Shown here piece after piece: positions 56,261 to 64,000 of a stretch of 64,000 nucleotides of DNA; within the stretch, counting starts at the first letter, position 1, and each line of letters opens with the position of its first letter. The position numbers were made by a program, and so were the translations under genes. The stretch comes from Actinopolyspora lacussalsi subsp. righensis (GTDB taxonomy: Bacteria > Actinomycetota > Actinomycetes > Mycobacteriales > Pseudonocardiaceae). The stretch lies in the NCBI RefSeq assembly GCF_900116555.1, contig NZ_FPAT01000001.1, positions 372,001 to 436,000 of the forward strand, written 5' to 3'. Under the pieces are notes generated by a model, which ran no database searches, was not told where the DNA came from, and saw nothing but the letters and a program-made list of their open reading frames with translations.

Positions 56261-56578
56261 TTATCCCTTCCAGCTCGGCTGGGGCCGGTGGAGATTCAGG
56301 TACTCGGTGAAGCAGAGATCGCAGCACGGTCGGATGTGGCGCATCCGGCGGTCCTGGTAGGCGGGGACTTCGGCGTAGTCGTGCCCGCCGAGCGTGCTCA
56401 CCCCACCGCCCTCGGTCGGCAACGCGTCCAACGTGGCGTGCTGGTGCGTGTCGCCGTCCGGCACGAACCACGACACGACCACCCTCCCGGTCCCCGCACC
56501 GATCCCCACAGGATTCCTCCGCTCTACTGCTACGCGTCCGAGCTCACGTCCGGCCCGCAAGGCTTTTACCGCATTCAT
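56261..56578 (-). CDS. Small Cys-containing protein, first gene of the operon
   Basis: A 105-residue protein with a DGDTHQHATLDALP segment, GGHDYAEVPAYQDRRMRHIR and a C-terminal CCDLCF motif that may bind metal together with the next gene's product. I start it at ATG 56578 (NAVKALRAGRELGRV), leaving a 91-bp divergent region before the XRE/TPR regulator gene. Such small-gene pairs beside XRE-type regulators are frequent in actinomycetes, so regulatory linkage is plausible. Confidence 0.65.
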   Translation of the reverse strand: MNAVKALRAGRELGRVAVERRNPVGIGAGTGRVVVSWFVPDGDTHQHATLDALPTEGGGVSTLGGHDYAEVPAYQDRRMRHIRPCCDLCFTEYLNLHRPQPSWKG

Positions 56579-56669
56579 CACCCAAGTCTTCGACAGTGAT
56601 CGCTCGATCACACAGGGCAATCGACTGGGCACTTCCGGGCAGCTCGGGGCAGGTGGCACGATCACGGTC

Positions 56670-57902
56670 GTGCCCCGCAATCACCGTCTTCGACAGGCAC
56701 GCGAAGCCACTCCGTCCCCGCGCACCCCGGGCGCGGGCATGAGCCGTGCCGAACTGGCCGAGCAGGCGAATCGGTGGCTCGCTGCCAACATGGGCAGTTC
56801 GGGCGCCCTGGACGCGCACGCTTTGGCCCGCTACGAGCGCGGAGCGGTGGTGCGGCCGAACAGGGATTACCGCGCGGCGTTGCGCTCCGTTCTCGGGGTG
56901 ACGGAGGACTCGGAGCTCGGTTTCGACCGAGCGAGCGCTCCCGCTGCTCGGAGGACGCCTTCCGCGCGAGCTCTGCCTGCCGACAACGCGGTTTCCGAGC
57001 GGATCGATGCCCCGGCTGACAGTGACACGGTGAGCGAGCTGCGGGTCACGATCGACCGTTTGGTCGCGCTGGACGGCAGCCTCGGTGGCGGCGAGGTAGC
57101 CCCGCTGGCACTGCGCGCCTTCCGACGCACTCAACGCATCCTGGACCAGGGCAGCTACCGCGCGTCCGTCGAACGTGATCTCGAAGCGACCGCGGCGGAA
57201 CTCGCTGAGGTAGCGGGCTGGTGTCTGATCGACGCCGGACGGTTCACCGAGGCGCACCGGGTCAACGCGGAAGCCCTGCGCCTGGCCGTCATAGCGGGTG
57301 ACACGAGCATGGAGTGGTTCGTGATGTCCAACGACGTCCTGGTCAGCCTGTATCAGGGCAATCCGTACGGAGCACTGCGCATCGTGCGGCGCTTCAGCGA
57401 GGCGAACCTCCCCAACCGGGTAAGAGCCTTGTTCGAGATCCGGCAGGCCCGGGCACTGGCCGCCCTCGAATCGCCGGCAGCCCTGGATGTCTTCGACAAG
57501 GCACGCTCGGAACTCACCGAGAGCTTCACCCACCGCGATCCCTCGTGGACCTGGTGGGTGGACCAACGAGAACTCGCGGTTCAACGCGGCCACGTCCACG
57601 ACGGACTGGGGCACTCCCACGACGCGCTGCGCGACATGCTCGAATCCTGGGAACTCTCGCGTGGAAAAGAACACCTGCGATGGGCCACCTACATCACGGC
57701 GGCGAACGCCCTACGGTTGAGCCTGCGAGTGGGTGCCTGGCAGGAGGCCGAACGTGTCACCACCGAGATCCTCCCGATGGTGGGAGAGGTTTCCTCGGTA
57801 CGGACGGAAAGCATCCTTCGGAGAACCGTGGCGGAGATTCCGCGGAATATCTCTTCCACCTTGGCCGGGGAACTCGAACAGATCCGCACCGAACTGGACT
57901 GA
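56670..57902 (+). CDS. XRE-type regulator with TPR-like C-terminus
   Basis: A 410-residue protein beginning with a helix-turn-helix (MSRAELAEQANRWLAAN, then LDAHALARYERGAVVRPNRD) followed by a Ser/Ala linker and an alpha-helical TPR-like half (FTEAHRVNAEALRLAVIAGD, LGHSHDALRDMLESWELS). Related actinomycete proteins regulate sporulation and secondary metabolism or sense peptides. The GTG at 56670 is chosen. It is divergent from the three-gene Cys-rich operon, its likely target. Downstream is a long structured intergenic region. Confidence 0.85.
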   Translation: MPRNHRLRQAREATPSPRTPGAGMSRAELAEQANRWLAANMGSSGALDAHALARYERGAVVRPNRDYRAALRSVLGVTEDSELGFDRASAPAARRTPSARALPADNAVSERIDAPADSDTVSELRVTIDRLVALDGSLGGGEVAPLALRAFRRTQRILDQGSYRASVERDLEATAAELAEVAGWCLIDAGRFTEAHRVNAEALRLAVIAGDTSMEWFVMSNDVLVSLYQGNPYGALRIVRRFSEANLPNRVRALFEIRQARALAALESPAALDVFDKARSELTESFTHRDPSWTWWVDQRELAVQRGHVHDGLGHSHDALRDMLESWELSRGKEHLRWATYITAANALRLSLRVGAWQEAERVTTEILPMVGEVSSVRTESILRRTVAEIPRNISSTLAGELEQIRTELD

Positions 57903-57972
57903 ACACCGGCCGACCGGTGTCACGCCATCGACGGGAATTCGAAATTTCTTTCACATCTGTTTTCTCATTCGA

Positions 57973-58010
57973 AAAAAGCGGAGCCCCCTGATCGAAACCA
58001 GGGAGCCCCG
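57973..58010 (-). terminator. Rho-independent terminator, minus strand
   Basis: On the minus strand GGGGCTCCCTG pairs with CAGGGGGCTCC over 11 bp (two wobble pairs) around an 8-base loop, and is followed two bases later by six T. This is the best rho-independent terminator in the window. No protein gene lies upstream of it on that strand for more than 600 bp. Confidence 0.75.
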
Positions 58011-58450
58011 TGCTACTTTGTATCCGCCAAGACTCAAAATAGCAGTGCTGAGCGTAGCACGGAATACGCTTCCCGCCACGCGCACCCCAGGCAGCGTGTG
58101 GGTAGGGTTACAAGTCCTGGCCACGGTTCACAGCCGTGCGGCTCCCCGTCAGATGGGGTGAAGTCCGCGCGTCAGGCAACGCACGATCTAGGCGAACCCG
58201 GCCGTGTCCTTGGTAAGCCCTGGCGCTCATGCTCGCGTAGCCCGGCCATCATCCCGGCAATGCGCGTAACCCCCGGCTCGGCGAGCCCTTAATCCGGCTC
58301 GCGGGGTGAAGCTCCGAAGTCACAATTCCGGTATACCGAGAGCTCTTCACCTCCCCCTCGAACCCGGGAGAAGTGTGTCCAACGCACGACACACCCGAGA
58401 TCGAGGGGGGACTCGCAGCCTTACGGGTCCACGCGGTACCCGAGCCCCCA
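58011..58450 (-). ncRNA. Candidate structured RNA ending at the minus-strand terminator
   Basis: No protein-like frame occupies this intergenic stretch, but it has several potential stems: CCCCCTCGA (58353-58361) with TCGAGGGGG (58401-58409), enclosing GTGTGTC / GACACAC (58373-58394), and GGTGAA-GCTC (58305-58314) with GAGC-TC-TTCACC (58340-58351). The minus strand ends in the T6 terminator at 57973-58010. I infer a minus-strand RNA. Its promoter and 5' end are not determined, and no known family was recognised. Plus-strand leader function for the YrdC-like gene is an alternative. Confidence 0.35.
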
Positions 58451-58612
58451 CCAAAACCCCACGGAAGTTCCCGAATATTCTCGGATTCCCTCGAAAGAAT
58501 GGACGACGGCCTGGTTCCGGGGTCACCAGAGGCTGTCGGGGGTCGCTGTTCGGAGTTCCCCGATGAAAGCGGCCGGATTTCGTGCTGGAACCATCGGATC
58601 TAGGGTCGGAAC

Positions 58613-59233
58613 ATGGCGCAGTACTACGAGGTTCACCCACGCAATCCGCAGCGGCGGGCGCTCAACCAGGCGGCCGAGATCCTCCGCTCGGACGGCCTGG
58701 TGGTCTACCCCACCGATTCCTGCTTCGCGCTCGGCTGCCGCGTGGGCAACAAGGACGGGCTGGAACGCATCCGCACGATCCGCAAACTCGACCAGCACCA
58801 CCACTTCACCCTGGTGTGCCGGAACTTCTCCGAGCTGGGCCAGCTCGTCAACATCAACAACGCGACGTTCCGCGCCGTCAAGGCCACCACCCCGGGCAAT
58901 TACACGTTCATCCTGCCCGCCACCAAGGAGGTCCCCCGCAGGTTGCTGCACCCGAAGAAGAAGACCATCGGCGTGCGCATCCCCGACCACGTCACCGCCC
59001 AGGCACTGCTGGACACGCTGGACGAACCCCTGCTGTCGAGCACCCTGCTGCTGCCCGACCAGCAGGAACCGATGACCAACGGGTGGGACATCAAGCAGCG
59101 GCTCGACCGCGAGGTGGACGCAGTGATCGACTCCGGCGACTGCGGGACCGAACCCACCACCGTGGTCGACTTCTCCGAGGACGAGCCCGAGATAGCCCGC
59201 TACGGCGCGGGTGATCCCACCCCGTTCGAGTAG
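58613..59233 (+). CDS. YrdC/YciO/Sua5-family protein
   Basis: A 206-residue YrdC-domain protein: QAAEILRSDGLVVYPTDS, ALGCRVGNKDGLERI, RKLDQHHHFTLVCRNFSEL, PGNYTFILPATKEVP and TIGVRIPDH. These RNA/nucleotide-binding motifs belong to the family that makes threonylcarbamoyl-AMP for tRNA t6A, but the length and PRRLLHPKKKTIGVRIPDH segment are closer to YciO, whose role is less certain. ATG at 58613; ribosome site weak. It lies between the structured region and the type VII locus. Confidence 0.9.
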   Translation: MAQYYEVHPRNPQRRALNQAAEILRSDGLVVYPTDSCFALGCRVGNKDGLERIRTIRKLDQHHHFTLVCRNFSELGQLVNINNATFRAVKATTPGNYTFILPATKEVPRRLLHPKKKTIGVRIPDHVTAQALLDTLDEPLLSSTLLLPDQQEPMTNGWDIKQRLDREVDAVIDSGDCGTEPTTVVDFSEDEPEIARYGAGDPTPFE

Positions 59234-59474
59234 TTCCTTCGAGTGGTTCCACCACCTTCCCCTCCCGCACCTGGCGAACCAGCACGACGAGCACTGAGCG
59301 GTGAGGGATGTCCCTGGGGACATCGGCGGAGCCCGGGCGGGCCGTTGCGCGCGCGAGCACGCGCGGCAGACTGTCGCAGCGGGACCGCTCCCCGATGGAT
59401 CCGGGCCGGATTCCCGAGCCGGGAGCGTGGCGAGACGAACCACAGGACGGATCGTGCCCGACGAGAGCAGGTTG

Positions 59475-62141
59475 ATGCCCGACCAGGAAGCGAGCAGTAC
59501 GAGCCGCCCCCACGGCCAGGGTCTCCACGTCGAGAGTCTCGGCGGCAACACCGCGGTGCGCAAGCGGCACGATTCCGACGAGCGGGAACGCGAACTCTTC
59601 GCCACGATCCCCTCCTCGCGGGACAGCCGTGCCGTGCTGGCCACGACGGCGGCGATACGCGAGGCAGGCTTCCTCGACGCGCTGTGGCACGCCTGCCGCC
59701 GCGCGATGCTTCCCGCCCTGGCACCGGCGTCCACCGCGGCGAGACGCGGAGCACCAAGCCAACTCTGGATCGCGGTAGGGGGACTGACTCGACCCGGTCC
59801 CCGAGGCGGTTCGATGGCCGAGGAACTCGCCACCGAACTCGACACGGACGTACTGGTCCCCGACGGGCGGTTGGAGCTGGTACCCGGCGGCTCGCTCTAC
59901 GTCACCGGCGGGCGATGGCGGTTGTACCGCGCCGGTCACCCACCTCGACCGCACGTCGTGCGGTACCCGACGCCGCTGTGGGAGAAGCAGCTGCCCGCCG
60001 GTCCGGTGGCCGACTCCGGGCTGCTCGCCGAACCGGTTCCGGCGGGACTGCGGATCCGCGAGGACGGACAGGAGCCAGGTCCTCGGGAGGAGGATCTCGC
60101 GGTGCCGCAGTCCCCGCACCACCCCCGCCTGCTGCTGGGTTCTCCCGGTGCGGCGCCGATCCCCCCGACACGACTGGCGTCCATACTGACCCGGCTGTCC
60201 GGGGGACTGCGGAGGCCCTGGGAACTCGTACCGACCACGGTCGAGGAGGCCGCACCGGCACGGCTGCGCGAACTCGCCGAACGGCTGAGCAGCGACGTAC
60301 TGGCGACCACCGGTCCCGTGCTGCACGACGGTTCGGGCGGCGAACGGTCTGTGGTGCGGGATCCGCACTCCCCCTGGGAACCGTTTCCCGTGTCGCTGTG
60401 GCACTCGGCCACCGGCGCCGCACGGGTGGCACTGACCGCGCGGGCGCCGCGCGGCTGGGTGAGGTTCAATCAGCTGGTCTATCGACGCGCCGAGGCCGGA
60501 CCCGCCGCCCCCGCCCCGGGGGAGATGGTGGCCAGGGTCGTGCCGGGTGGACTGGCGCTGTTGCCGTTCGCCCAGTCCGGGTTCAGGGGCGCCGCGGACG
60601 AGATCGCCTTCGAGCAGCACCGGATGACCGTCTCGGTCGGATCGCCCTACGTCCCGGTGCCGCCGGAAGCCCCACACGTGCTGCGACAACTGCTCGACGG
60701 GCTCACTCCTCGGCAACGCGGCAGGATCCGGCTGCTGATCCTGGGCATCGCCGACGGACGGACGCGCGGAGAACTCACCGCCATCGCGGGTGAACCGAAC
60801 GGAGGTGGTCCGGCATACCCGCCGATCTCCACAGCCGACGGTGCTCCGGATGCCACGAGTGCCCCGCTCCCCGAGGCGGACGCCCCTGACGCAACTCCGA
60901 ACGAAACCACGGCGCACATCCCCGCGGTCGAAAGCGGCACCTCGGCCAACGGTGCACTGACCGACGAAGGCGCGTTGGCTGACGAGGCATCCTCCCGGGA
61001 CACGGACGACGAGCAGCGGCCGGTGTTCCACAGCACGCCGATGCCGAGCCACCGGCCGCGCACGGTCTCCGAGCCACCTCCGGAACTGCTGTCCGAGCGG
61101 GCCGACCGACCTTCCCCGTCCGACACCTCGGGCCACCCCATCCGAGCACCGCACGCGGGAAGTACCGAAGAACCGGCCGACACTCCACCGGAGCCGCTGT
61201 CCGACCGGGAGTCGGTTTCCCCTGTACCCGAGGACCCCGAGCGACCGAGGCTCGTGCCCGCGCGGACGGGTGGGACCGGCACACCGCACGACCACCGCAG
61301 CACGTCCGAGGAACGCTCGCGCTTCGCCCGGGCGGTGGGTGACGACTTCGACGAGGTGCTGCCCAGTGTGAACACGGTGTTGGCCACCCACCCCGCGCTG
61401 CGGGAGAACGAGGCCGACGAGGCCAAGGCCGACTTCGTGGCGGTCATCCTCTACACCGGACGCGGCGCGAACGGGGGAAACGCGGTGAACCGGCTGCTGC
61501 GCACCGGAAACACCGAAGCCGCCCGGGACTACGTGGCCTGCCTGCTCTCGGGACTGCGGCGGCTGCCGGTGCACCGCGGCCCGTCCTTCCGCTTCGGTGG
61601 TTGCCCGGACGGAGACGTCGAGGGCTACGAGCCGGGCGCGGTGCTGTCCGAACCCGGCTTCCTCAGCGCCACGGCGGCGGACGACCTGACGACCGATGAC
61701 GAACACGGGGACTCGGTGAACGGGGACGTGGTGATCTGGTCGCACTCGGCACGCCGGGTTTCGCTGTTCGGGCGGAACTCGCTGCCCGAGGAGGTCGTGT
61801 TCGCCGTCGACTCCCGGTTCAAGGTCCTCGCCACGGCGGACGGGGAGACCGGTCGGCCCACGCTGCTGCTGCGGGAACTGCGGCCGGACGAGCGGACCGA
61901 CCACGGTGAACTCGACGAGACCGATCTGGCCGTGCTGCTCAAACTCCGGCGCGCGCTGCGACGTAGGCACAGCACCGAACCACGAGTGCTCTCCGAGCGG
62001 GACCAGTTGGACCGGATGAGTTCCCCGGTGGGGCTGGTGCCGACCGAACTCCGCGGCGACGCCGAAGCGCCACCCGCCGCTTCCGGAGCCGAAGCGGCGC
62101 GACCGGACCACCCGGCAGGCGCCGTGACCACCGCACGATGA
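59475..62141 (+). CDS. Type VII-locus protein with ADP-ribosyltransferase-like C-terminus
   Basis: An 888-residue protein from ATG 59475; GTG codons at 59427 and 59301 are alternatives. The N-terminal half has an alpha/beta domain (SQLWIAVGGLTRPGPRGG, LVPDGRLELVPGGSLYVTGG). A disordered acidic linker of about 220 residues follows. The C-terminus resembles the ART fold: VILYTGRGANGGNAVNRLLR, Arg701 in VHRGPSF, Ser731 in SEPGFLSAT and Glu772/773 in SLPEEVVFAVD, matching the R-S-E order. The upstream residue of the usual ExE is Pro, so activity is uncertain. Next to mycP and eccC it may be a secreted effector or a regulator of secretion. Confidence 0.75.
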   Translation: MPDQEASSTSRPHGQGLHVESLGGNTAVRKRHDSDERERELFATIPSSRDSRAVLATTAAIREAGFLDALWHACRRAMLPALAPASTAARRGAPSQLWIAVGGLTRPGPRGGSMAEELATELDTDVLVPDGRLELVPGGSLYVTGGRWRLYRAGHPPRPHVVRYPTPLWEKQLPAGPVADSGLLAEPVPAGLRIREDGQEPGPREEDLAVPQSPHHPRLLLGSPGAAPIPPTRLASILTRLSGGLRRPWELVPTTVEEAAPARLRELAERLSSDVLATTGPVLHDGSGGERSVVRDPHSPWEPFPVSLWHSATGAARVALTARAPRGWVRFNQLVYRRAEAGPAAPAPGEMVARVVPGGLALLPFAQSGFRGAADEIAFEQHRMTVSVGSPYVPVPPEAPHVLRQLLDGLTPRQRGRIRLLILGIADGRTRGELTAIAGEPNGGGPAYPPISTADGAPDATSAPLPEADAPDATPNETTAHIPAVESGTSANGALTDEGALADEASSRDTDDEQRPVFHSTPMPSHRPRTVSEPPPELLSERADRPSPSDTSGHPIRAPHAGSTEEPADTPPEPLSDRESVSPVPEDPERPRLVPARTGGTGTPHDHRSTSEERSRFARAVGDDFDEVLPSVNTVLATHPALRENEADEAKADFVAVILYTGRGANGGNAVNRLLRTGNTEAARDYVACLLSGLRRLPVHRGPSFRFGGCPDGDVEGYEPGAVLSEPGFLSATAADDLTTDDEHGDSVNGDVVIWSHSARRVSLFGRNSLPEEVVFAVDSRFKVLATADGETGRPTLLLRELRPDERTDHGELDETDLAVLLKLRRALRRRHSTEPRVLSERDQLDRMSSPVGLVPTELRGDAEAPPAASGAEAARPDHPAGAVTTAR

Positions 62142-62212
62142 GTCGACGCCGCCCGACACGGTTCTCGACGAGGAGCGCGGCCGCAGCGAAGCCGCGGTAG
62201 GGAGAGCAAGCC

Positions 62213-63505
62213 ATGCCCGCTCGCCGCCCAGGCGTGCTCACCGATCTCGTGCTGCTGCTGAGCGCGCTGCTGCTCGCGTGTGCTCCACAGGCGGTCGCAG
62301 CTGGTCACACGAGCCCAACGGAGACGGCGAGCGGGTTCGAGCTCGCGGCACGGTCGGCCACCGAGCAGTGCCGTCGCCCACCGGTCAAGACGGCGCGGGC
62401 ACGTCCCTGGGCACAGGAGACGCTGGCACCGGAGCGGGTCCGGGAACTCACCCGTGGCGCGGGCGTGACGGTGGCGGTCGTCGACTCCGGAGTCGACGCG
62501 ACGACACCGCAGCTGGCCGGTGCCGTACTCGACGGTGTCGACGTCCTCTCAGACGGTGGGGGAACCGCCGACACCGACTGCCTCGGGCACGGCACGTTCG
62601 TCGCCGGGATCATCGCCGCACGCCCCGCCGAGGGAACCGGTTTCACCGGAGTCGCCCCGGCCGCCACGATCCTCCCCGTCCGCGACACCCGGTCCAGGGA
62701 GGGCGGCTCGGCCGAGTCCATGGCCCGCGGCATCCGCGCGGCCACCGAGGCGGGCGCGCAGGTCATCAACATCTCGGCCAGCACGAACTACGACGACGCG
62801 GCGCTGCGCGACGCCGTCGAGTACGCGCTGTCGCGTGACGTGCTGATCGTCGCGGCGGCGGCCAACGAGGCGCAGCGGGGCAACCCGGTCCCCTACCCCG
62901 CTTCCTACCCCGGCGTGCTCGCCGTCGGCGCGATCGACCCCACCGGCGAACGCGCGGAGTTCTCCCAGACCGGGAAGTTCATCGACCTCGTCGCACCAGG
63001 TGTCGATGTGGTCAGCGTCGGACCGGGCGGCCCGGGACACTGGCAGGACAGCGGGACCAGCTTCGCCGCACCGTTCGTCTCCGGAACGGCGGCGCTGGTG
63101 CGGGCCTACCACCCGGAGCTGACCGCGGCGCAGGTCAGGCACCGTCTGACGAGCACGGCGAGTCATCCCGGCACGGAGGTACCGGACGAGGCGACGGGCT
63201 GGGGCGTGGTGGACCCGTACTCCGCTGTCACCAGCGTGCTGCCCTCGGGACAGGGCACCGGATCCGGTGCCGGGACCGTCCGGGTGGCACACCCGGACGT
63301 GCCGCGAGACGATCCGACACCGATGCGCGTGGTGCTGATCAGCACCGTGGGGGTGACGCTGCTGATCAGCCTGGCCGCGATCGGGGCTAGGTTGGCACCG
63401 GCCGGATGGCGGCGCGGGTGGCGCCGCCGGCGCGTGGCGCGTGTCGTCGACGGCACCGGTGTCGACGGCACTGGCGAGGACCGCCCGCACGTCTCGGCCC
63501 GGTGA
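62213..63505 (+). CDS. mycP: Mycosin, type VII secretion serine protease
   Basis: A 430-residue subtilisin-like protease with signal peptide (LVLLLSALLLACAPQAVAA), triad Asp91 (VAVVDSGVD), His126 (GHGTFVAGII) and Ser283 (GTSFAAPFVSG), and a C-terminal membrane helix (MRVVLISTVGVTLLISLAAI) with basic tail. Mycosins stabilise and process the ESX membrane complex from the outside. ATG 62213 follows AGGGAGAG. The gene is tandem with the ART-like protein gene (71-bp gap) and convergent with eccC. Confidence 0.96.
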   Translation: MPARRPGVLTDLVLLLSALLLACAPQAVAAGHTSPTETASGFELAARSATEQCRRPPVKTARARPWAQETLAPERVRELTRGAGVTVAVVDSGVDATTPQLAGAVLDGVDVLSDGGGTADTDCLGHGTFVAGIIAARPAEGTGFTGVAPAATILPVRDTRSREGGSAESMARGIRAATEAGAQVINISASTNYDDAALRDAVEYALSRDVLIVAAAANEAQRGNPVPYPASYPGVLAVGAIDPTGERAEFSQTGKFIDLVAPGVDVVSVGPGGPGHWQDSGTSFAAPFVSGTAALVRAYHPELTAAQVRHRLTSTASHPGTEVPDEATGWGVVDPYSAVTSVLPSGQGTGSGAGTVRVAHPDVPRDDPTPMRVVLISTVGVTLLISLAAIGARLAPAGWRRGWRRRRVARVVDGTGVDGTGEDRPHVSAR

Positions 63506-63544
63506 CACCCGGAGCAGTGATACCCGAGCCAGTGACACCCGGTA
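63500..63544. repeat. Three 15-bp direct repeats across the mycP stop
   Basis: Three near-identical units of the form CAGTGACACCCGRRC, the first containing the mycP stop codon. A separate 15-bp tandem unit (GTCGACGGCACYGG) just upstream encodes the repeated VDGTG in the cytoplasmic tail. Confidence 0.7.
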
Positions 63545-63568
63545 CGGGAGAACTCCGCCGGGAACGGC

Positions 63569-64000
63569 TCACCGCTCGGTGGTCGCGACGGGATCGAGCA
63601 GCGGTGTCTGCACCAGCCGCACCGTGCGCTTGCGGTTGACGAACTGGGCCCTACCCACCGGGAGCGTCTTCGGCGGCAGCTCACCGAGGAACTTTCCCTC
63701 GTCCTTGGGGCAGGAGAACAGCAGACCGGGGGTGCCCAACTCCCACATCCGCCGCAGCACCGGATCCATCATGGACCTTCCGGCTCCCGAGGTGCTGCGG
63801 GCGATGATCAGGTGGAACCCGATGTCGGCGGCCTGCGGCAGCAGCGAGGCCAGCGCCTGCACCGGGTTGTTCATGCCGGTCTGCACCAGCTCGTGGTCGT
63901 CGACGACGATGAACAGCCGCCCGCCGCTCCACCAGTCCCGTTTGGGCAGCCGGTCCGGGGTGATCTCCGGGCCGGGGAGCCGGTCGGTGAGCAGCCCGGC
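63569..64000 (-). CDS. eccC: EccC-type ESX ATPase, C-terminal end (right-truncated)
   Basis: The last 143 residues of a type VII secretion FtsK/SpoIIIE ATPase; the frame is open to the right edge on the minus strand. Recognisable blocks are WWSGGRLFIVVDDHELV (Walker B-like, third ATPase domain), ALASLLPQAADIGFHLIIAR, and FSCPKDEGKFLGELPPKTLP. EccC recognises substrate signals and drives ESX secretion. It is convergent with mycP. The N-terminal domains lie outside the window. Confidence 0.93.
   Translation of the reverse strand, partial: AGLLTDRLPGPEITPDRLPKRDWWSGGRLFIVVDDHELVQTGMNNPVQALASLLPQAADIGFHLIIARSTSGAGRSMMDPVLRRMWELGTPGLLFSCPKDEGKFLGELPPKTLPVGRAQFVNRKRTVRLVQTPLLDPVATTER

Noticed and set aside
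58081-58200. Cobalamin riboswitch
   Set aside because: GGTGAAGTCC and nearby stems recall its core, but no B12 box (AGTCAGGAGACCTGCC-like) is present and the downstream gene is unrelated to cobalamin.
58011-58450. RNase P, tmRNA or SRP RNA
   Set aside because: None of the invariant blocks of these RNAs (for example GAGGAAAGUCCGGGC of RNase P) was seen.
59091-62159. 1022-residue minus-strand frame opposite the ART-like gene
   Set aside because: It mirrors the codon pattern of the plus-strand gene, has no recognisable domain and includes unlikely Arg/Gly/His-rich stretches.
63500-63544. CRISPR array
   Set aside because: Units are 15 bp in direct tandem without spacers.

Overview
The window is high-GC actinobacterial DNA. 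GTG starts, GGAGG-type ribosome sites, MsiK-type sugar ABC ATPase, three S-adenosyl methyltransferases of the actinobacterial Methyltransf_19 (DUF574) family, and type VII secretion genes (mycosin, EccC) at the right edge point to a filamentous or Pseudonocardiales-like actinomycete, perhaps of the Actinopolyspora/Saccharopolyspora kind (inference from gene content only). No rRNA, tRNA, CRISPR array, transposase or integrase was recognised.

Left part (1-11 kb): the C-terminal part of a helicase-Vsr nuclease protein, a frameshifted small membrane protein, a methyltransferase, an LLM flavin oxidoreductase and a 1159-residue NACHT/STAND-like NTPase. The two large NTPases look like antiphage genes. 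A ROK regulator follows.

Polysaccharide region (11-22 kb): a secreted NodB deacetylase, a Tat-exported GH11 xylanase and a GH10 xylanase, the last with a CebR-like palindrome just upstream. A leftward operon follows: LacI regulator, sugar-binding lipoprotein, two permeases, a GH13 alpha-glucosidase and an MsiK-like ATPase. The outside xylanases release oligosaccharides, while the ABC/GH13 operon most likely imports and cleaves alpha-glucosides. Operator-like palindromes lie ahead of lacI.

Housekeeping and accessory region (22-36 kb): a lipoate ligase-like protein, two hypothetical proteins, a spermidine-synthase-like protein, the remnant of a Tat-lipoprotein dioxygenase-like gene, a GAF regulator divergent from an aldehyde dehydrogenase/DUF779 pair, a DUF2339 membrane protein, a second methyltransferase, a DUF4232 lipoprotein, and an Rrf2 regulator divergent from an Old Yellow Enzyme.

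Metal region (36-44 kb): a compact six-gene leftward operon encodes a FecCD-type permease, ATPase, binding lipoprotein, DUF4213/DUF364 heavy-metal-chelation-like protein, PduX-like GHMP kinase and a cysteine-synthase-like PLP enzyme. Its promoter carries an AT-rich Fur/Zur-like palindrome between the -35 and -10, and an MFS exporter is divergent. I read this as a candidate small-molecule metallophore system and as the most promising novelty of the window. An IclR regulator remnant follows.

Right part (44-64 kb): a serine hydrolase-TetR operon with two tandem operators, a YeeE/YedE transporter, a TIGR02206 membrane protein, two methyltransferases, a secreted Cys protein, a DJ-1/PfpI protein, an NAD(P)-binding protein, a zinc alcohol dehydrogenase, a DUF4389 membrane protein, a three-gene small Cys-rich operon divergent from an XRE/TPR regulator, a 700-bp structured intergenic region, a YrdC/YciO protein, and a type VII locus with an ADP-ribosyltransferase-like protein, mycosin and the end of EccC. 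Dispersed intergenic repeats occur near 34.5, 51.7 and 53.5 kb.
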